Source: Prorocentrum cordatum
Lineage: Eukaryota > Sar > Dinophyceae > Prorocentrales > Prorocentraceae
NCBI GenBank assembly: GCA_963575745.1
Contig: CAUYUJ010015516.1
Location: 370,917-410,916, forward strand
DNA length: 40,000 bases
Direction of reading: 5' to 3'
The notes below the pieces were generated by a model. The model did no database searches. It saw nothing but the letters and a program-made list of their open reading frames with translations, and was not told where the DNA came from. Positions 20,233-29,893 of the stretch are shown here, one piece after another. Position 1 is the stretch's first letter, and every line of letters starts with the position of its first letter. A program made the translations under genes and the position numbers.

Positions 20233-21281
20233 TTATGAAAGATGCCCTGTGTGAAGAGCGTTCTGAGGAACGCGGTTCGTCGTGCACCTGAGAGCCATTC
20301 TACAGGTCGGGAGAACACAGAGGACGCGAATAATCTGTCATCACATCGGTTTAATGAGATGAGCGGGTGGGGGTGGGCAAAAGAAGGATTGCCGCGCTCG
20401 GCAAGGGTCGGCCTGGCTGTCCGTCGACTGCGGTTTCGCATACTCGAGTCGGCTTCTCATATACCGCTCAGGCACCTCTTTCAGATCTGTCGGCGGCCGC
20501 GGGCCGGCGCTGCAGACTGCGCGGGCGGGAGGGATCAGAGCAAGCACGAACCGCGGAGCCGACGAGGCGACCAGGGGGGGCAGACGGACGGGGAGCAACG
20601 GGATGCGATGGGAAGACGCGGGGGATGTAGTTGGGGGGCAGCGTCGACAGCAGTGGCGAGGACGAGGTCTACAGACGTCGCAACGCTTGCGACGTCTGCA
20701 GGCCCCGTCCTTGCACTGCATCGGCACGGCAAGAGAGACATCATAACCCATTGGAGTTGGGCGATATATGCGTCACAAGGGCGGGGGGGAGGAGATAGAA
20801 GACGACGTCCACGACTACGGCGAGGCTGCAGGCACGGGCGACGCGAGAAGGGGCGAGGTCGGCAAAAGCCGCGCAGCACCAGCCAGAACAGAAACTCAGC
20901 GAGCGCGGCATGTCCACCGCCTGCGCTGAGCTGCTCACTTGATCTGCACATTGTGCGTTGAATCGCATTCCTTCTGTTCTTATACATTGCGCAGACCTAT
21001 TCATATATAGTCCTGTACCCCCACGACGTCAAATCCCCCAGCATCCGCGTCGCACGCATCACCGACGCCCCCCTCCCCCTCTCGATCTACGCCGTGCCCC
21101 CCACGGCCGAGCTCCCGTCGCCATTGTAATCATCAGCGCTGTCATCCCCGCTCGAACGAGCCCAGGCCATCATGCCTGCGCCCTGTCGCCCTCGCATGCG
21201 ATACTGCAAACTCCCACATTAATCGATCTGGCAATATGTTCCCATCCCCCTCCTGCCCCATGCAACGGCACGACAGCGAAA
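20233..21281. other. No gene recognised
   Basis: A long plus-strand frame (20242-20961) is Arg/Gly/Ala-rich without a domain. GC-rich purine blocks alternate with CT-rich DNA. Nothing can be supported. Confidence 0.4.
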
Positions 21282-21325
21282 CTAAACAGAACAAGAGTCC
21301 TGACGCGTAAACCCTTTGTGCTTAC

Positions 21326-21700
21326 CGAGCATCTTCAACGTCAACTGACCCGGCACTTTGCCCTGCAGCGCGGGCCGGCTGGCACTCCATGCCGTGAGAT
21401 CCGCGTCGATCTGCTTCATTCCGAGCTCCAAAACGGACGTGGGTTCACCCGTAAAAGTCCACGGGTCGCGTAGAAAGACGCGCCAGAAAACGCGCGAAAT
21501 ATACCGCATTACCGGGCCGAAGTACAACCCGTGTAACGCACCAATAGCTAAACGCGAGTGGGGGCTGGTGAACAGATCATCGCTAAGGAGGGGGCACTTG
21601 CAATTCGCACAGTCTAGCACCTCATTGCGGAATCCGACCCTCGGCCTCCAGAGTTGCACTCTCAGGGGGTGGTGAATTGTCCGCTTTGGCGATGTCGAAC
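21326..21700 (-). CDS. Exon 3 of multicopy dinoflagellate gene F
   Basis: The minus strand encodes FRNEVLDCANCKCPLLSDDL, then LAIGALHGLYFGPVMRYISR and VFWRVFLRDPW, followed by a helix (LELGMKQIDADLTAW) and QGKVPGQLTLKMLG. At the end, ATGCTCG is followed by GTAAGC, a textbook 5' splice site at 21325-21324, so the exon stops inside the Gly codon. The LTLKMLG ending matches, from memory, a multicopy dinoflagellate hypothetical protein family. Its upstream exons lie at 21940-22253 and 22733-23285 on the same strand. The exact acceptor is uncertain; TCTGGAG followed by GCC near 21650 is one option. Later exons were not found in the window's lower coordinates. Confidence 0.6.
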
Positions 21701-21939
21701 ACATCGCATGACGAGCCCACCCGATCGCCCGCAAGCAGGCACGCGTTGGCAACTATACCAGATTTGGGAACCACGCGCCCCGTCATTGATTTACCCCGGC
21801 GGTTCCCAAGAACTCGTCACAGACCGCGCCGATCAGTCTCGTCTCTTAGCAACACTGACACTTCGCACCTCTTGCAAGCGCGATCGTATCCACCATGCGT
21901 TCTCATGGGCCAACATGGGCCTTCAGGGCTTGATAAGGG

Positions 21940-22253
21940 CGTCGTAACAGTTGTGCGGTTCGGAAGTCGTCAAACTGCAGCACTGGCATGGAGCAGCACC
22001 AGGCGCCTTGTTTACTCAAACCTAAGCTGTGGGCGTGCTCTCTCAAGTCGCCCTTTATCCACAACACAGAACCCATGTGTAGCTCGGGGGCTGGTTGGAT
22101 CCGAGTGGGTCGTCGTCGGCCCATGGTGTGTTATCGAGCTTGGAACGAGGTCGCTTGCCCTGCGCCATACTAGCCATCTGCCAGCGACAAGCGTGAAGCA
22201 GCCGAAACAGCGAGCACCAGCCTTTGCACCCGCAGGTGCAACAATCGCTCTGC
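21940..22253 (-). CDS. Exon 2 of gene F, Cys-rich start
   Basis: The exon begins with the rest of a split Arg codon and QSDCCTCGCKGWCSLFRLLH, giving C-x-C-x3-C spacing. It continues MASMAQGKRPRSKLDNTPWA. A frameshift near 22095 then leads to GSVLWIKGDLREHAHSLGLS and WCCSMPVLQFDDF in another frame. The CGCxGWC box and the IKGD box are the most conserved features of the family as I recall. The single frameshift suggests a recent pseudogene or a sequencing indel. In some DNA transposases an aspartate in a comparable KGD context precedes a Cys pair; that link is speculative. Confidence 0.55.
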
Positions 22254-22732
22254 CTGCAGCGGGTTAAATTTTGAACAGAGCGCCGTGCCACACAATGAAG
22301 AGGATCCGGATTCGGATGGGGAGCGGAACAAGGTCGGAGGATTTGTGGGGGGGGGGCGATTCGAACCACGGAACGATGGTGGACGATTCGAGGGAGGATC
22401 GAGGAGGACGGGCGACGACCATGCGGATGCATCCTAGGAGGAGGGAGGGGTAGTCATAATCTACCTGAGCAGGATTTTACATACATTTATGTGTATACAT
22501 ATAGATGTGTGGATTACCAATATGGGGCGATTAAAAAAGAGAAGTACCGATGCGAGAGACAGTGCTGGTAATGGGTTGATATTGTCGCAGGCTGACGTGG
22601 GTGAACGCATTATGCATGCATGTTTTGTTGGAGCTGCAGATCGGGGGTGATGCCTGGAGGTGGAATGGGATATGTGAGCGAGATCGACAAGGCAGCAAAA
22701 TGCGAGCTGACTAAACAAATAAAACCACTGTC
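22254..22732 (-). other. Predicted 479-bp intron with GA donor, gene F
   Basis: Exon 1 ends TTAAG at 22733 and the intron would begin GACAGT; it ends CTGCAG at 22254. Splicing joins AG to G and restores an Arg codon with reading frames matching exactly on both sides (CLR then QSDCC). GA donors with an AG|G junction are known in dinoflagellates. The interior has no open frame that continues the protein. Confidence 0.5.
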
Positions 22733-23285
22733 CTTAAACATGTAATCAGGTGGCGCTTGGCTGTGATCAAGTTGACTATCGAAATGCCGAGAACTGAATC
22801 CGAGCGCCCTGCCGCCTGGCTACTGTAGCGGACGCCGTCGAGGCATATGGCTATTTGCGCGGGCTGCGTATCTCCAACTTGCCGTGCCACCCGGACTTGA
22901 GGATGACGTGTGGACGCTGGAATGCGGGTCGCGCTTGGCGCATCAACCTCGGTAGACTTCAAGTGCTGCGTGGTGGTTCGGTCGGAAAAGATCTCAGCAT
23001 TCAAAAGTCCGCGCGGAAATCGGATGAGGATGTCCCTGATGCTTCTTTCTGGTGGTAGGTTAAAATTAACCGGTGTTGGTGCAACCTGCATGCGGGCAGG
23101 TTCAGATAACGCAAAATCGACATGATGCTGAAATTTGCCAGCCTGACTGGACGGATGCTTAGCGTGCAAGACGAAGTTCCCTCCCGCGACTTGAGCTTTC
23201 TCAACGCACCAGCACGCGCTGCAGAAATCCTTCGCCGTTAGACGGCAGGACGCGCACAGGCGAAGAAAGTATTCCATCGCATCTG
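22733..23285 (-). CDS. Exon 1 (main) of gene F
   Basis: A clean minus-strand frame encodes a Cys-rich segment (FLRLCASCRLTAKDFCSACW), a stretch KFQHHVDFAL, then NLPPERSIRDILIRFPRGLL and finally ICLDGVRYSSQAAGRSDSVL, IVNLITAKRHLITCLR. The LDGVxY...DS...NL...RHL pattern is the signature of the family in my memory. Two aspartates in this spacing, plus the KGD in exon 2, could be remnants of a DDE-type catalytic triad (Plavaka/CACTA-like), but this is unproven. The 5' limit is uncertain because the frame runs into a GA/CT microsatellite at 23300-23329. About 180 residues are present here. Confidence 0.6.
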
Positions 23286-23296
23286 ATCCAGCATTT

Positions 23297-23299
<3 letters not shown>

Positions 23300-23329
<30 letters not shown>
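23300..23329. repeat. GA microsatellite, probably intronic
   Basis: Fifteen GA units between exon candidates of gene F, extended by TGTGTGT at 23329-23335. Confidence 0.9.
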
Positions 23330-23330
<1 letters not shown>

Positions 23331-23429
23331 TGTGTACATGGCAGGGGGCCGACGGGGTGCGCGACGCAAACGTCGAGCGTAGAAGTAGAAGGGACATGTA
23401 TATACACACACCAAACTATAGGCTATAGG

Positions 23430-23463
23430 CCAATCACGATTTCCACCGCAGTGGAATTGCTGG
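23430..23463. repeat. 36-bp palindrome, degenerate copy 3
   Basis: Core TTCCACCGCAGTGGAA with outer words CAATCACGA and TTGCTGG that fit the palindrome consensus with two deletions. It lies between exon candidates of gene F, so it is probably intronic. An AT run follows at 23471-23494. Confidence 0.6.
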
Positions 23464-23499
23464 CAGTTCTATATATATATATATACATATACATCAGTG

Positions 23500-23720
23500 G
23501 GACGGAGATATCAAGACAGAGGGTGAGAGCTAGATCGAAGTGCGTGCCGTCTCGCAGCTCACGCACGATCGCATGCTGACGATCGCCAGTCATCTGGCAA
23601 ACTTGGAACACTAACTCCTGCTCGAAAGAAAAAGCTCGCTCGTGGACGCAACAGCTGGGCAAGGCATATGCCGCGAATGACCGCGAACACTGTGCTCGCA
23701 AAGGCTGGACATCCACAGTA
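23500..23720 (-). CDS. Candidate upstream exon of gene F
   Basis: The minus strand reads CSRSFAAYALPSCCVHERAF, SFEQELVFQVCQMTGDRQHA and IVRELRDGTHFDLALTLCLD in one frame before running into an AT-repeat near 23494. The text is protein-like and on the same strand as gene F, 220 bp upstream of the main exon. Membership in the same gene is inferred from position; the splice sites are not defined. Confidence 0.4.
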
Positions 23721-24185
23721 TCTAGAGCTTAGGAGTGTGTCGGCCGATCAAATGCAGCACTGTCTGCAGGCTGCATTAAACATGCGAGCTGTGCGCGGCC
23801 GTCGTCTCGCGCCTGCCCCTAGTCGATGACCTGGCCATCGCGTGGAATGTTTGAGCATGGTTGCGTGGAAGGGTTGAGTATGGGAGTCGAGAAATTGCGT
23901 CTGGAGGTGGGTGCGCGCGACTGATTGGCGAGCGGGCGCGGTGGCAGGCCGGCAAAGGCACCCAAGGCACTCGACGTCTAAACGCGATGCCAGATGAGCT
24001 GGCGCGCATGCGGAGCGCCTTCGCGCGCCGAAAAATCACGTCCAACCAGGCGGATTCACACAGAATCGCGTCAGATCCCAAATCCCATTTCCCATAAGCT
24101 TTTCAACCCGAGGTGCAACTGCGATGGAAAATATGCCCCACTGGTACATTTGCTGTTTTGGATTTCGCGGAAGAAAATATATATC
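23721..24185. other. No gene recognised
   Basis: Intergenic DNA between gene F and gene D with no supported coding frame. The palindrome words ATGGAAAATATG begin to appear near 24123. Confidence 0.4.
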
Positions 24186-24221
24186 CCATCGCATTTTCCA
24201 CGGCGATGGAACATGCGATGG
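24186..24221. repeat. 36-bp palindrome, copy 4
   Basis: Begins CCATCGCATTTTCCACGG and ends CGATGGAACATGCGATGG. About 30 of 36 positions are self-complementary. It lies ~170 bp beyond the 3' end of gene D. A single GCGATGGAAAATATG half-copy is 60 bp to the left. Confidence 0.8.
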
Positions 24222-24388
24222 AATTGGGTTGTTGCGCGCCGTGACCAATAACGAACGGTTTGTAGCTCTGCGACGGGGTCCGCGCAGCTCGCTCGAGGGA
24301 GCCAGCAGGATCTGCATCGCGAAAACCATGAGCCATCCCCCGTCTGAGTTCCACCCCGCTCGAAGATCCAGCGAATCTCAGAGCCAGA

Positions 24389-24957
24389 TCACTCGGGTTT
24401 CTTCAGCTTGTGGCAGCCCATGACGATCTCAACATTCATCTGCAGCGTGTTCACCATATCCTTGAGCCCGAGGACCTGCTTCGCAACCGCGACGAACTCA
24501 TGCAAATCGAGCCTCTGCTTGAGCACGTGGACAGGCGTGCGGAGAGCCTCCATCAAATCGGCACATTTGCTGACGGTGTCGCCTATATCCGGCATCGCCT
24601 TCGCCAGGGTCTTCGCACTGTCGTCAGTCTCAGCCCACTTCCACCTCGCCGCAATACTGATGGCGCGCTCGATACGGCGCGGCCCTGGGTGGCGAGGCTG
24701 TTGTACCTGGCCGCGAGCTTCTTCATCTCCGCCACCACCTTCTTGCTTTCGTCCTCCTAATCCTGGCCATCATCGCTGTGATTATTATTATTCTCCCCCT
24801 TCGGGTTGCCATCCTTGGACGCTGCCCCCCGCTTCTTGCCCTTGCCACTGCCCTTGGTGGAGCCAGCCGGGCCAGTCGCAGCGGCATGGGCACAGGCGCC
24901 AATCGGAGCAGCACCCGCAGCAGCAGCGGTGATCTCGATCCCGTGGGGCTCGACCTC
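24389..24957 (-). pseudogene. 3' part of gene D, helical C-terminal domain
   Basis: From a possible acceptor (CGATAG followed by GAGGTC, exon start 24957) the minus strand encodes VEPHGIEITAAAAG, then a Gly/Ser/Lys-rich linker (GSTKGSGKGKKRGAASKDGN) and, after an in-frame TAG near 24760, ESKKVVAEMKKLAARYNSLA. A frameshift near 24670 leads to AISIAARWKWAETDDSAKTL and DLMEALRTPVHVLKQRLDL, ending HKLKKPE before a stop at 24389. Helical domains of this type follow a short aromatic N-terminal domain in a multicopy dinoflagellate family I recall; function unknown. The stop and frameshift suggest a pseudogene, though an extra small intron could explain the stop. Confidence 0.5.
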
Positions 24958-25016
24958 CTATCGGGCAATTAGCGCAGTGACCATGGAGCTACAGCGTTAG
25001 CTCAGTGGTCGCTGCG

Positions 25017-25268
25017 TTATTCCCAATCAGTGCGAAACCCTTTGTAGTCGCTCCTCCTCCTACCCCTCGTCCTCGCGTGATTGAATGACCCGTTTCGCTC
25101 CTTGTGCTGAACCTCCTCGCCATCGGACCAGCGTCTGTGAAGCTCCCATGCCTCCGTGAACGAGCGGTTGAATCCCCTTGCGATGTAGAGCGGGCGCAAC
25201 GATTCTGTCGTGGGATCAAAAATGACCCATGGTGGCCCCATCTGGATTGCTCTGCCCACGCAGCGCAT
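25017..25268 (-). CDS. 5' exon of gene D, aromatic N-terminal domain
   Basis: An 83-residue frame reads VGRAIQMGPPWVIFDPTTES, LRPLYIARGFNRSFTEAWEL and HRRWSDGEEVQHKERNGSFN. The PW(V/M)xFxxxTxxxxxLYxxRGFxxxFxEAWxxHxxW pattern is what I associate with the N-terminal domain of the same multicopy family as 24389-24957. The stop at 25017 is close to a likely intron, but no clear donor was identified. The true start lies upstream of 25268. Confidence 0.5.
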   Translation of the reverse strand: MRCVGRAIQMGPPWVIFDPTTESLRPLYIARGFNRSFTEAWELHRRWSDGEEVQHKERNGSFNHARTRGRRRSDYKGFRTDWE

Positions 25269-25849
25269 CGCCTCTCAGGTCGCACCGGAAACAATCGCCA
25301 AAGTGACGGACTAGACAGGTATAGGGCCCGTCCACCCGCCATTGGCATCGCGCTCGGAACACGATGATAATGGCGGGTGGACACGCAAGGGGCGCGGGGG
25401 GGATGAGGAGGAGGATGCGGTACATTAATGGAGAACAGGGCGGGGGCACTGCTTTCTACGCAATACACACTCGAAGCAAGCCAACGGACGCGGCAGCGCG
25501 GCGAAGTTGGAGTGACATACGTGCGCGGACTGCACATCACCGAAGAGGCAGTGCGTGGACTGAGTAGGAGGATCGAGGTAACGATACAGGAAGGAGCAAG
25601 CATTGATAAGTCGAGGCGTGGGCGGATGGACACGGGGAGAGAGCGGCGTTGATTCCGACGAGTGGTATAACGTGGGCCAGCCCAAGTCGCCCACCTCCCT
25701 CTCATGTGCAATCCTACCCGGGGGGGCGCGTAGACAGCGTTCAGAAACATTGTCACCTTCTCTGTCTGCGAGAAGCTCCTGGCCTCCTATCGGGCAGGCG
25801 TGGCCGAACAGAACCAGCGGCGCGGGGGTGGTTGGGACAAAAAAAAAAT
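25269..25849. other. No gene recognised
   Basis: Minus-strand frames through here (25425-25913) are Cys/Pro/Ser-rich and lack a domain. It separates gene D from the next palindrome. Confidence 0.35.
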
Positions 25850-25885
25850 CCATCGCGAATTCCACCGCGATGAAATTCGCGGTGG
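25850..25885. repeat. 36-bp palindrome, copy 5
   Basis: Begins CCATCGCGAATTCCACCG and ends CGATGAAATTCGCGGTGG, preceded by a run of nine A. About 30 of 36 bases are self-complementary. A half-unit (GGGATTCGCGGTGCAAAT) follows directly. Confidence 0.8.
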
Positions 25886-25989
25886 GATTCGCGGTGCAAA
25901 TACTGACGGCCACCCCTCACACATTGCGGGTGATGATGAAACGTGTCCCGGCTTGGGTGTGTAGATAAAAACCTGAACCGCGGGTGACC

Positions 25990-26450
25990 TGAGCTTCGAC
26001 ATTTCCCGGCTTCTTCCTGAACTCTGCCTGTTTTCTTGGTTGTTGCAACTCCTGTTATGGCGTCGTATTGCATGGCCATCTCGGGAACGGCATTGCAAAC
26101 TCTCTGCCACCGAGATGCGATGGGGCTAACCCGAGCATCTGTCGGGGCGTCAAGGTAGTTGCGTTCGACGTCTTTCCAAAACGCTATCTCACCAGGGGAC
26201 GCCTCCTTCTCGCTACCTTCCGAACCTGCCGCCTGGCTCGTAGCAGGGCCCAGCAACCCCCATTTTGATGGGTCGTTGGATCCCCCCTCGCCGCCGATTT
26301 CCGGAGCGAGATCCTGCATCGTGGCGTCGACGCTGCCAATCCCCTTCTCGAGAAACGCTGCCTTCGCCGTGGTGCTGCGGAACATGCCCGCGGGCATCTG
26401 CGCCGCCACCACCTCGTCAACCATATGCCTCCCTGTCCGGTGCTCCCCGC
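25990..26450 (-). CDS. Exon of gene I, possible SANT/Myb-like fragment
   Basis: A long minus-strand frame is protein-like here: MVDEVVAAQMPAGMFRSTTA, KAAFLEKGIGSVDATMQDLA, an Asn/Gly/Ser-rich linker, then EIAFWKDVERNYLDAPTDAR, SRWQRVCNAVPEMAMQYDAI and TTKKTG. The SRWQRVxxxxxxMxxxYD pattern recalls SANT/Myb-like domains in NAM-associated or transposase-linked proteins, where it would bind DNA. Both ends run into text without conservation (after about 25990 and before 26450), consistent with splice junctions such as GCTCAG|GTCACC near 25990. Palindrome copy 5 is 100 bp downstream. Confidence 0.45.
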
Positions 26451-27062
26451 GCGGCGGGGGAGGCGCATTCTCGAGGCATCCAACGCGCAGGTCCCGATCG
26501 GTCGACGTGGCCTCGTTGCGCACAGGGTCAAGGGTCCGGCGACCGAGCGCGAGAGAACGGGAGCTCTGCGAAGTGGCCAAGGGCGGATCAACTCGAGGCC
26601 GAACGGAGCGACGCGAGTGAGTCGACAGGTCGTCGGCGAGCTTTCTCGAGGGATCTACCTGACCGAGGGTGGAACGGCACTGCGAAGGGTTCTGAGTGGG
26701 AGCTGGTGGATCGACAGGAGGGGGCTCGATCGAGGCCCACGGAGAAGCTGGCAGCCACGACCCCCCAATCATCATTCATTGCATCCACCTCCGTAGCCAT
26801 CCCATAGTGTATATATGTATATGTATACGTACGTATATATGGCATCAATCCCCCGTGCCTTCTAACTCGATACGGTACGACAGCACACGCATTCCATAGC
26901 CCGAGTGATACGTCCATGCTACTTTCACTGCAGGCAACGATGATGGTGCTGATGGATGACGCATGCTGAGCGCTTGCGCTTCTGTAGTCCTGAATCAGAA
27001 GTCCAGGAAGCCACCGAAAACCAGGCGCATCGCAGGACGCATCAGGGCTTGCAGCGGCGGGC
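26451..27062. other. No gene recognised; short GTAT-type repeat
   Basis: Minus-strand frames continue from gene I but lose protein-like character above 26450. A TATATG/GTATAC tract occurs at about 26808-26838. Nothing else is supported. Confidence 0.4.
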
Positions 27063-27905
27063 TTACTCGGGGGTCGTCGGGCCAGCTTTGGCCTTCGGTG
27101 TCGGGGCAGCTGCTGGTGTCACAACTGCCTGAACATCTGCAACAGCTGGATTTGCAGCTTGCTTACTGGCTGGCTTCGGGCGGCAAGCTGCGGGGCGCTC
27201 CATCATGGGTGCAGCGCTGGCCTCATCGGGTGCATCGTCTCCATCATAGTGCTGTTCGTCGGGCGGTTCGTCTCCATCCTCGGGCCGTTCGTCTCCATCC
27301 GCGGGCTGTTAGCCTCCATCGTCGGGCTGTTCGTCTCCACTTCCGGGCTGTTCGTCTCCATCGCCGTCCTCGGCGCCTCCAGCAGCGGGCTGATCATCGC
27401 CATCGCCCCCCAACCCATCGCCTGCGGCTCCGCGTGGCCGCTTCGAACATGTCGCAGCAGCTGCTGGCCGTTTAAGGACATGCTTCCTGTCTGTCTCAAG
27501 AAACTGTTCTTTATGATCCTCGATTGCTGCCTTGTCCATCTCGCCCGTGCAGAATGCGCGCGCAGCCTCAACCAGACATGTTGTTGCCTCGGCTGCGCAT
27601 TTATCTCCGAAGCCTGCCAGCTGCGACACCTGCTCGGAAGCTTTTCTCATATGGGGCCATTCTCCCCGCTTAGCGCTATTTCGCCCAATACACCCCCCAC
27701 CTTCTTGCCCTCGAACTCCCACTGAAACAAAAGTGCCCCCCTTCTTGTTCGGCCGATCATCGTCGTCTGCGAACGCGCCCTGCACGTCCCGCGGGAAACC
27801 GTCTGGCCACGATTCTACGAGCTGCCCATGTCCGCCCACCCTGAGGGGCACACACCAGTCTGCTATCCACTTCGGACCAGTCTCGGCGATGCGCCAGGCT
27901 GCCTG
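27063..27905 (-). pseudogene. Gene E, acidic and KRPAA-type C-terminal part
   Basis: Several blocks in changing frames: AWRIAETGPKWIADWCVPLR and ESWPDGFPRDVQGAFADDDD near 27730-27905, then EKASEQVSQL-like and EATTCLVEAARAFCTGEMDK, ending with VLKRPAAAATCSKRPRG and an Asp/Gly-rich tail near 27309. A further block (SKQAANPAVADVQAVVTPAA, PTPKAKAGPTTPE) ends at a TAA at 27063-27065. KRPAA-like basic tails are common in multicopy dinoflagellate proteins as I recall. Frame changes could be introns or decay; no consistent splice sites were found for all of them. Confidence 0.4.
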
Positions 27906-28285
27906 GGGCGCGCGGGCGGAACGAAAGCATGCCCCTCTCCCCCTATCCCCCCGTCAGTCCCCAGCTCATCATCCAATCCCTATATAATCACGGTTTCGTG
28001 GCCTCGCATCAGGCAACTCCTCCAGAGACCACCTCGCCCCTCCCCACTTGGCAACTAGACCGAAGTCTCCCCCCACCCTGCTGGCTCCTACAACGGAGAG
28101 GCTTCCACTTCATGCTCGCGAGATGATCCGCGCCCTTCCCACCTCCATGCCCGATCATCCTCCGCGCCCATCCTCTCCGCTCCTTTTCGTTCTGGGCCCG
28201 CGGGGCCCTTCGCGAGAGCCCCCCCCCCCCCCCCCAAATCGCCATTCTCGCCCGCCCATGCGCGAGCTCCCCCCGCGAGCGCGGG

Positions 28286-28414
28286 GCGAAGCTCCTCGAT
28301 GGCCTTCTCAACCATGTTCCGCGCGCTCATCGCTGCCTCCTTCTTCTTCTGGTTCCCCTTGGGCGGCGTGTCCAGCTGCGCAGCCTGGCGCTTGGGGGCG
28401 CAGCTGCGATTCAA
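28286..28414 (-). CDS. Candidate 5' exon of gene E
   Basis: The minus strand encodes APKRQAAQLDTPPKGNQKKK followed by a helix EAAMSARNMVEKAIEELRPA. It then turns into Gly/Ala-rich low complexity at a poly-C run (28219-28234 on the plus strand). Position upstream of 27063-27905 on the same strand suggests one gene, but this is inference. Confidence 0.4.
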
Positions 28415-28489
28415 GGGGTGTGGTCTGCTACGATGTGGTCGAGCGTGCTTTCATATACGTGTGAGCGAGCATGCATGCATGAATCCAGA

Positions 28490-28684
28490 TCTACATACAT
28501 ACGTGCATGCATACATACATGCATACACGCACCCACATACATACATATATATACATATATATACATATATATGTGCACACATGTAAACGTATGTGCACGC
28601 ATGCGTGTGTGCGCGCGTATGCGTGCATGTGCGCGCGCGCGCGCGCGCGGGGCGAGTGCCCGGGGGGGGGGGGGGGGGGGGGGG
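28490..28684. repeat. CATA/GTGC repeats and a poly-G run
   Basis: ACATACAT-type repeats to about 28575, alternating GC/GTGC to about 28650, and an uninterrupted G run at about 28662-28684. Alternating purine-pyrimidine DNA of this kind can adopt Z-form; no gene. Confidence 0.85.
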
Positions 28685-28722
28685 ATGCAGGGCTGGCCAG
28701 GGATAAGTGTCTGTAGCGAGTT

Positions 28723-28759
28723 CTATCGCAACTCCCACCGCATGTGGAGCCCGCGATGG
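28723..28759. repeat. 36-bp palindrome, degenerate copy 6
   Basis: CTATCGCAACTCCCACCGCA followed by TGTGGAGCCCGCGATGG. Outer TATCGC/GCGATG and inner TCCCAC/GTGGAG arms pair; length is 37. The rightmost copy in the window. Confidence 0.65.
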
Positions 28760-29335
28760 AATGCGCGTTCTGCAGGCGGGCCTGCATATTTGCTCTACTA
28801 CGTAGCTGCGTAGGCACTTTTATATGTACACCACCGGGTGCATATCTGAATGTGATATACAAGGAGAACGGGCCGCGTGGGAACTGCATGTCCCCATGTG
28901 GGCCTGATCCGAGTCCTCCGCGCGCGCGAGCTTGTCGGCCGTCTCCGCGCCGACCGCCTCGTCCGCAGCCACCTTGGGGTGGCCAGGGGCGAAATGTGCA
29001 CCCCTGCGCAGACTCCCCCAATTACTTCGGATCCGTCAGCGGCGTCATCGTTGACGATATTGGCGCGGCTGTTAATGTTGACGGCGACGTCGATTGCGAC
29101 GACGAGGCATGGCGAGGCGAGCGGGCGAGGGCGAACACGCTGGAAGATATCGATGCGAGCGGGTAGGTGACGCGGGTCGGAAGTACGACGAGACTGATGA
29201 GAAGGGCAGGGCCAGCATGGCGCGACGGTAGCGACGGCGACGTCGACGACGACGAAGACGGATGACAAGGTGAAAGGGCAAGGAGGACCATAAGGATGCA
29301 GGGTTAACCGACCTGGGGCACGTTCTAATGGAGCG
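28760..29335. other. No gene recognised
   Basis: Mixed sequence with GACGACG-type words from 29060 to 29260. Minus-strand frames below 29335 continue from gene G but become Arg/Ser-rich. Confidence 0.35.
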
Positions 29336-29704
29336 CTGGGTTACGCACCCTTCGACCTGCACAGCCGCGGCGCCGCCTGTCGCCGAACCGCCGCCGATAG
29401 AGGCGGCAGCGCGTCTCCCCCCCCTGCCGTCGGAGTGCCTGGAGGTCGGATCTGGCAGGACCTTGTCGACCTCGATTCCCAGACTCTTCGCCTCGCCAAG
29501 GGACTTCTGCATCACCTTCGCCATGGCCCCCTTCTCCCCCTGCTCCTTCGCCTGGCGCTCCTCGGCCATCTGGGCCGACCCCGCGAGCGCCCCCGCCTCG
29601 GCCTCGCCCCAGCTGTCATACTGGTTGGAGCCTGCATCGGGCGAGTCGGAGACCTCCACCACCGCGTTGGCGGCGACGGCCGTCTGGGTCGCGAGCGTCG
29701 CTGC
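29336..29704 (-). CDS. Exon 2 of gene G, Ala/Glu-rich
   Basis: From a plausible acceptor (CCCACGAG at 29705) the minus strand encodes AATLATQTAVAANAVVEVSD, then GSNQYDSWGEAEAGALAGSA and a coiled-coil-like stretch MAEERQAKEQGEKGAMAKVM, followed by SLGEAKSLGIEVDKVLPDPT. Conservation ends near 29336 at CAGGTCGAAGG, a possible donor. Composition and heptad spacing suggest a structural or nucleic-acid-associated protein. No family name can be given. Confidence 0.45.
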
Positions 29705-29893
29705 CTCGTGGGCGATGCGCCGCGCATGCAAAGATAAGCAGTGAGTTACGTGACGACCCTCCCCCCCCCCCCACACACACACACACGCACACACACGCAC
29801 GCACACGCACGCGCGCACGCAAACGCACGCACACACGCGCAACGACCATGCGTGTCATTGCGCGCGCAGTCGGTCGTCGCACGGCTCATTTAC
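29705..29893 (-). other. Predicted 189-bp intron filled by a CA/TG repeat
   Basis: Exon 1 ends GCAAAG at 29894 and the intron begins GTAAAT, a good donor; it ends CACGAG at 29705. The AG|G junction is typical of dinoflagellate introns. Most of the intron is a CACACGCAC microsatellite (29757-29842) next to a poly-C run. Confidence 0.45.

Noticed and set aside
20242-20961. 239-residue plus-strand frame
   Set aside because: No domain, strong Arg/Gly/Ala bias and overlapping open frames on the other strand.
28490-28660. Evenly spaced short repeats considered as a CRISPR-like array
   Set aside because: Simple dinucleotide and tetranucleotide repeats with no distinct spacers, in a eukaryotic context.
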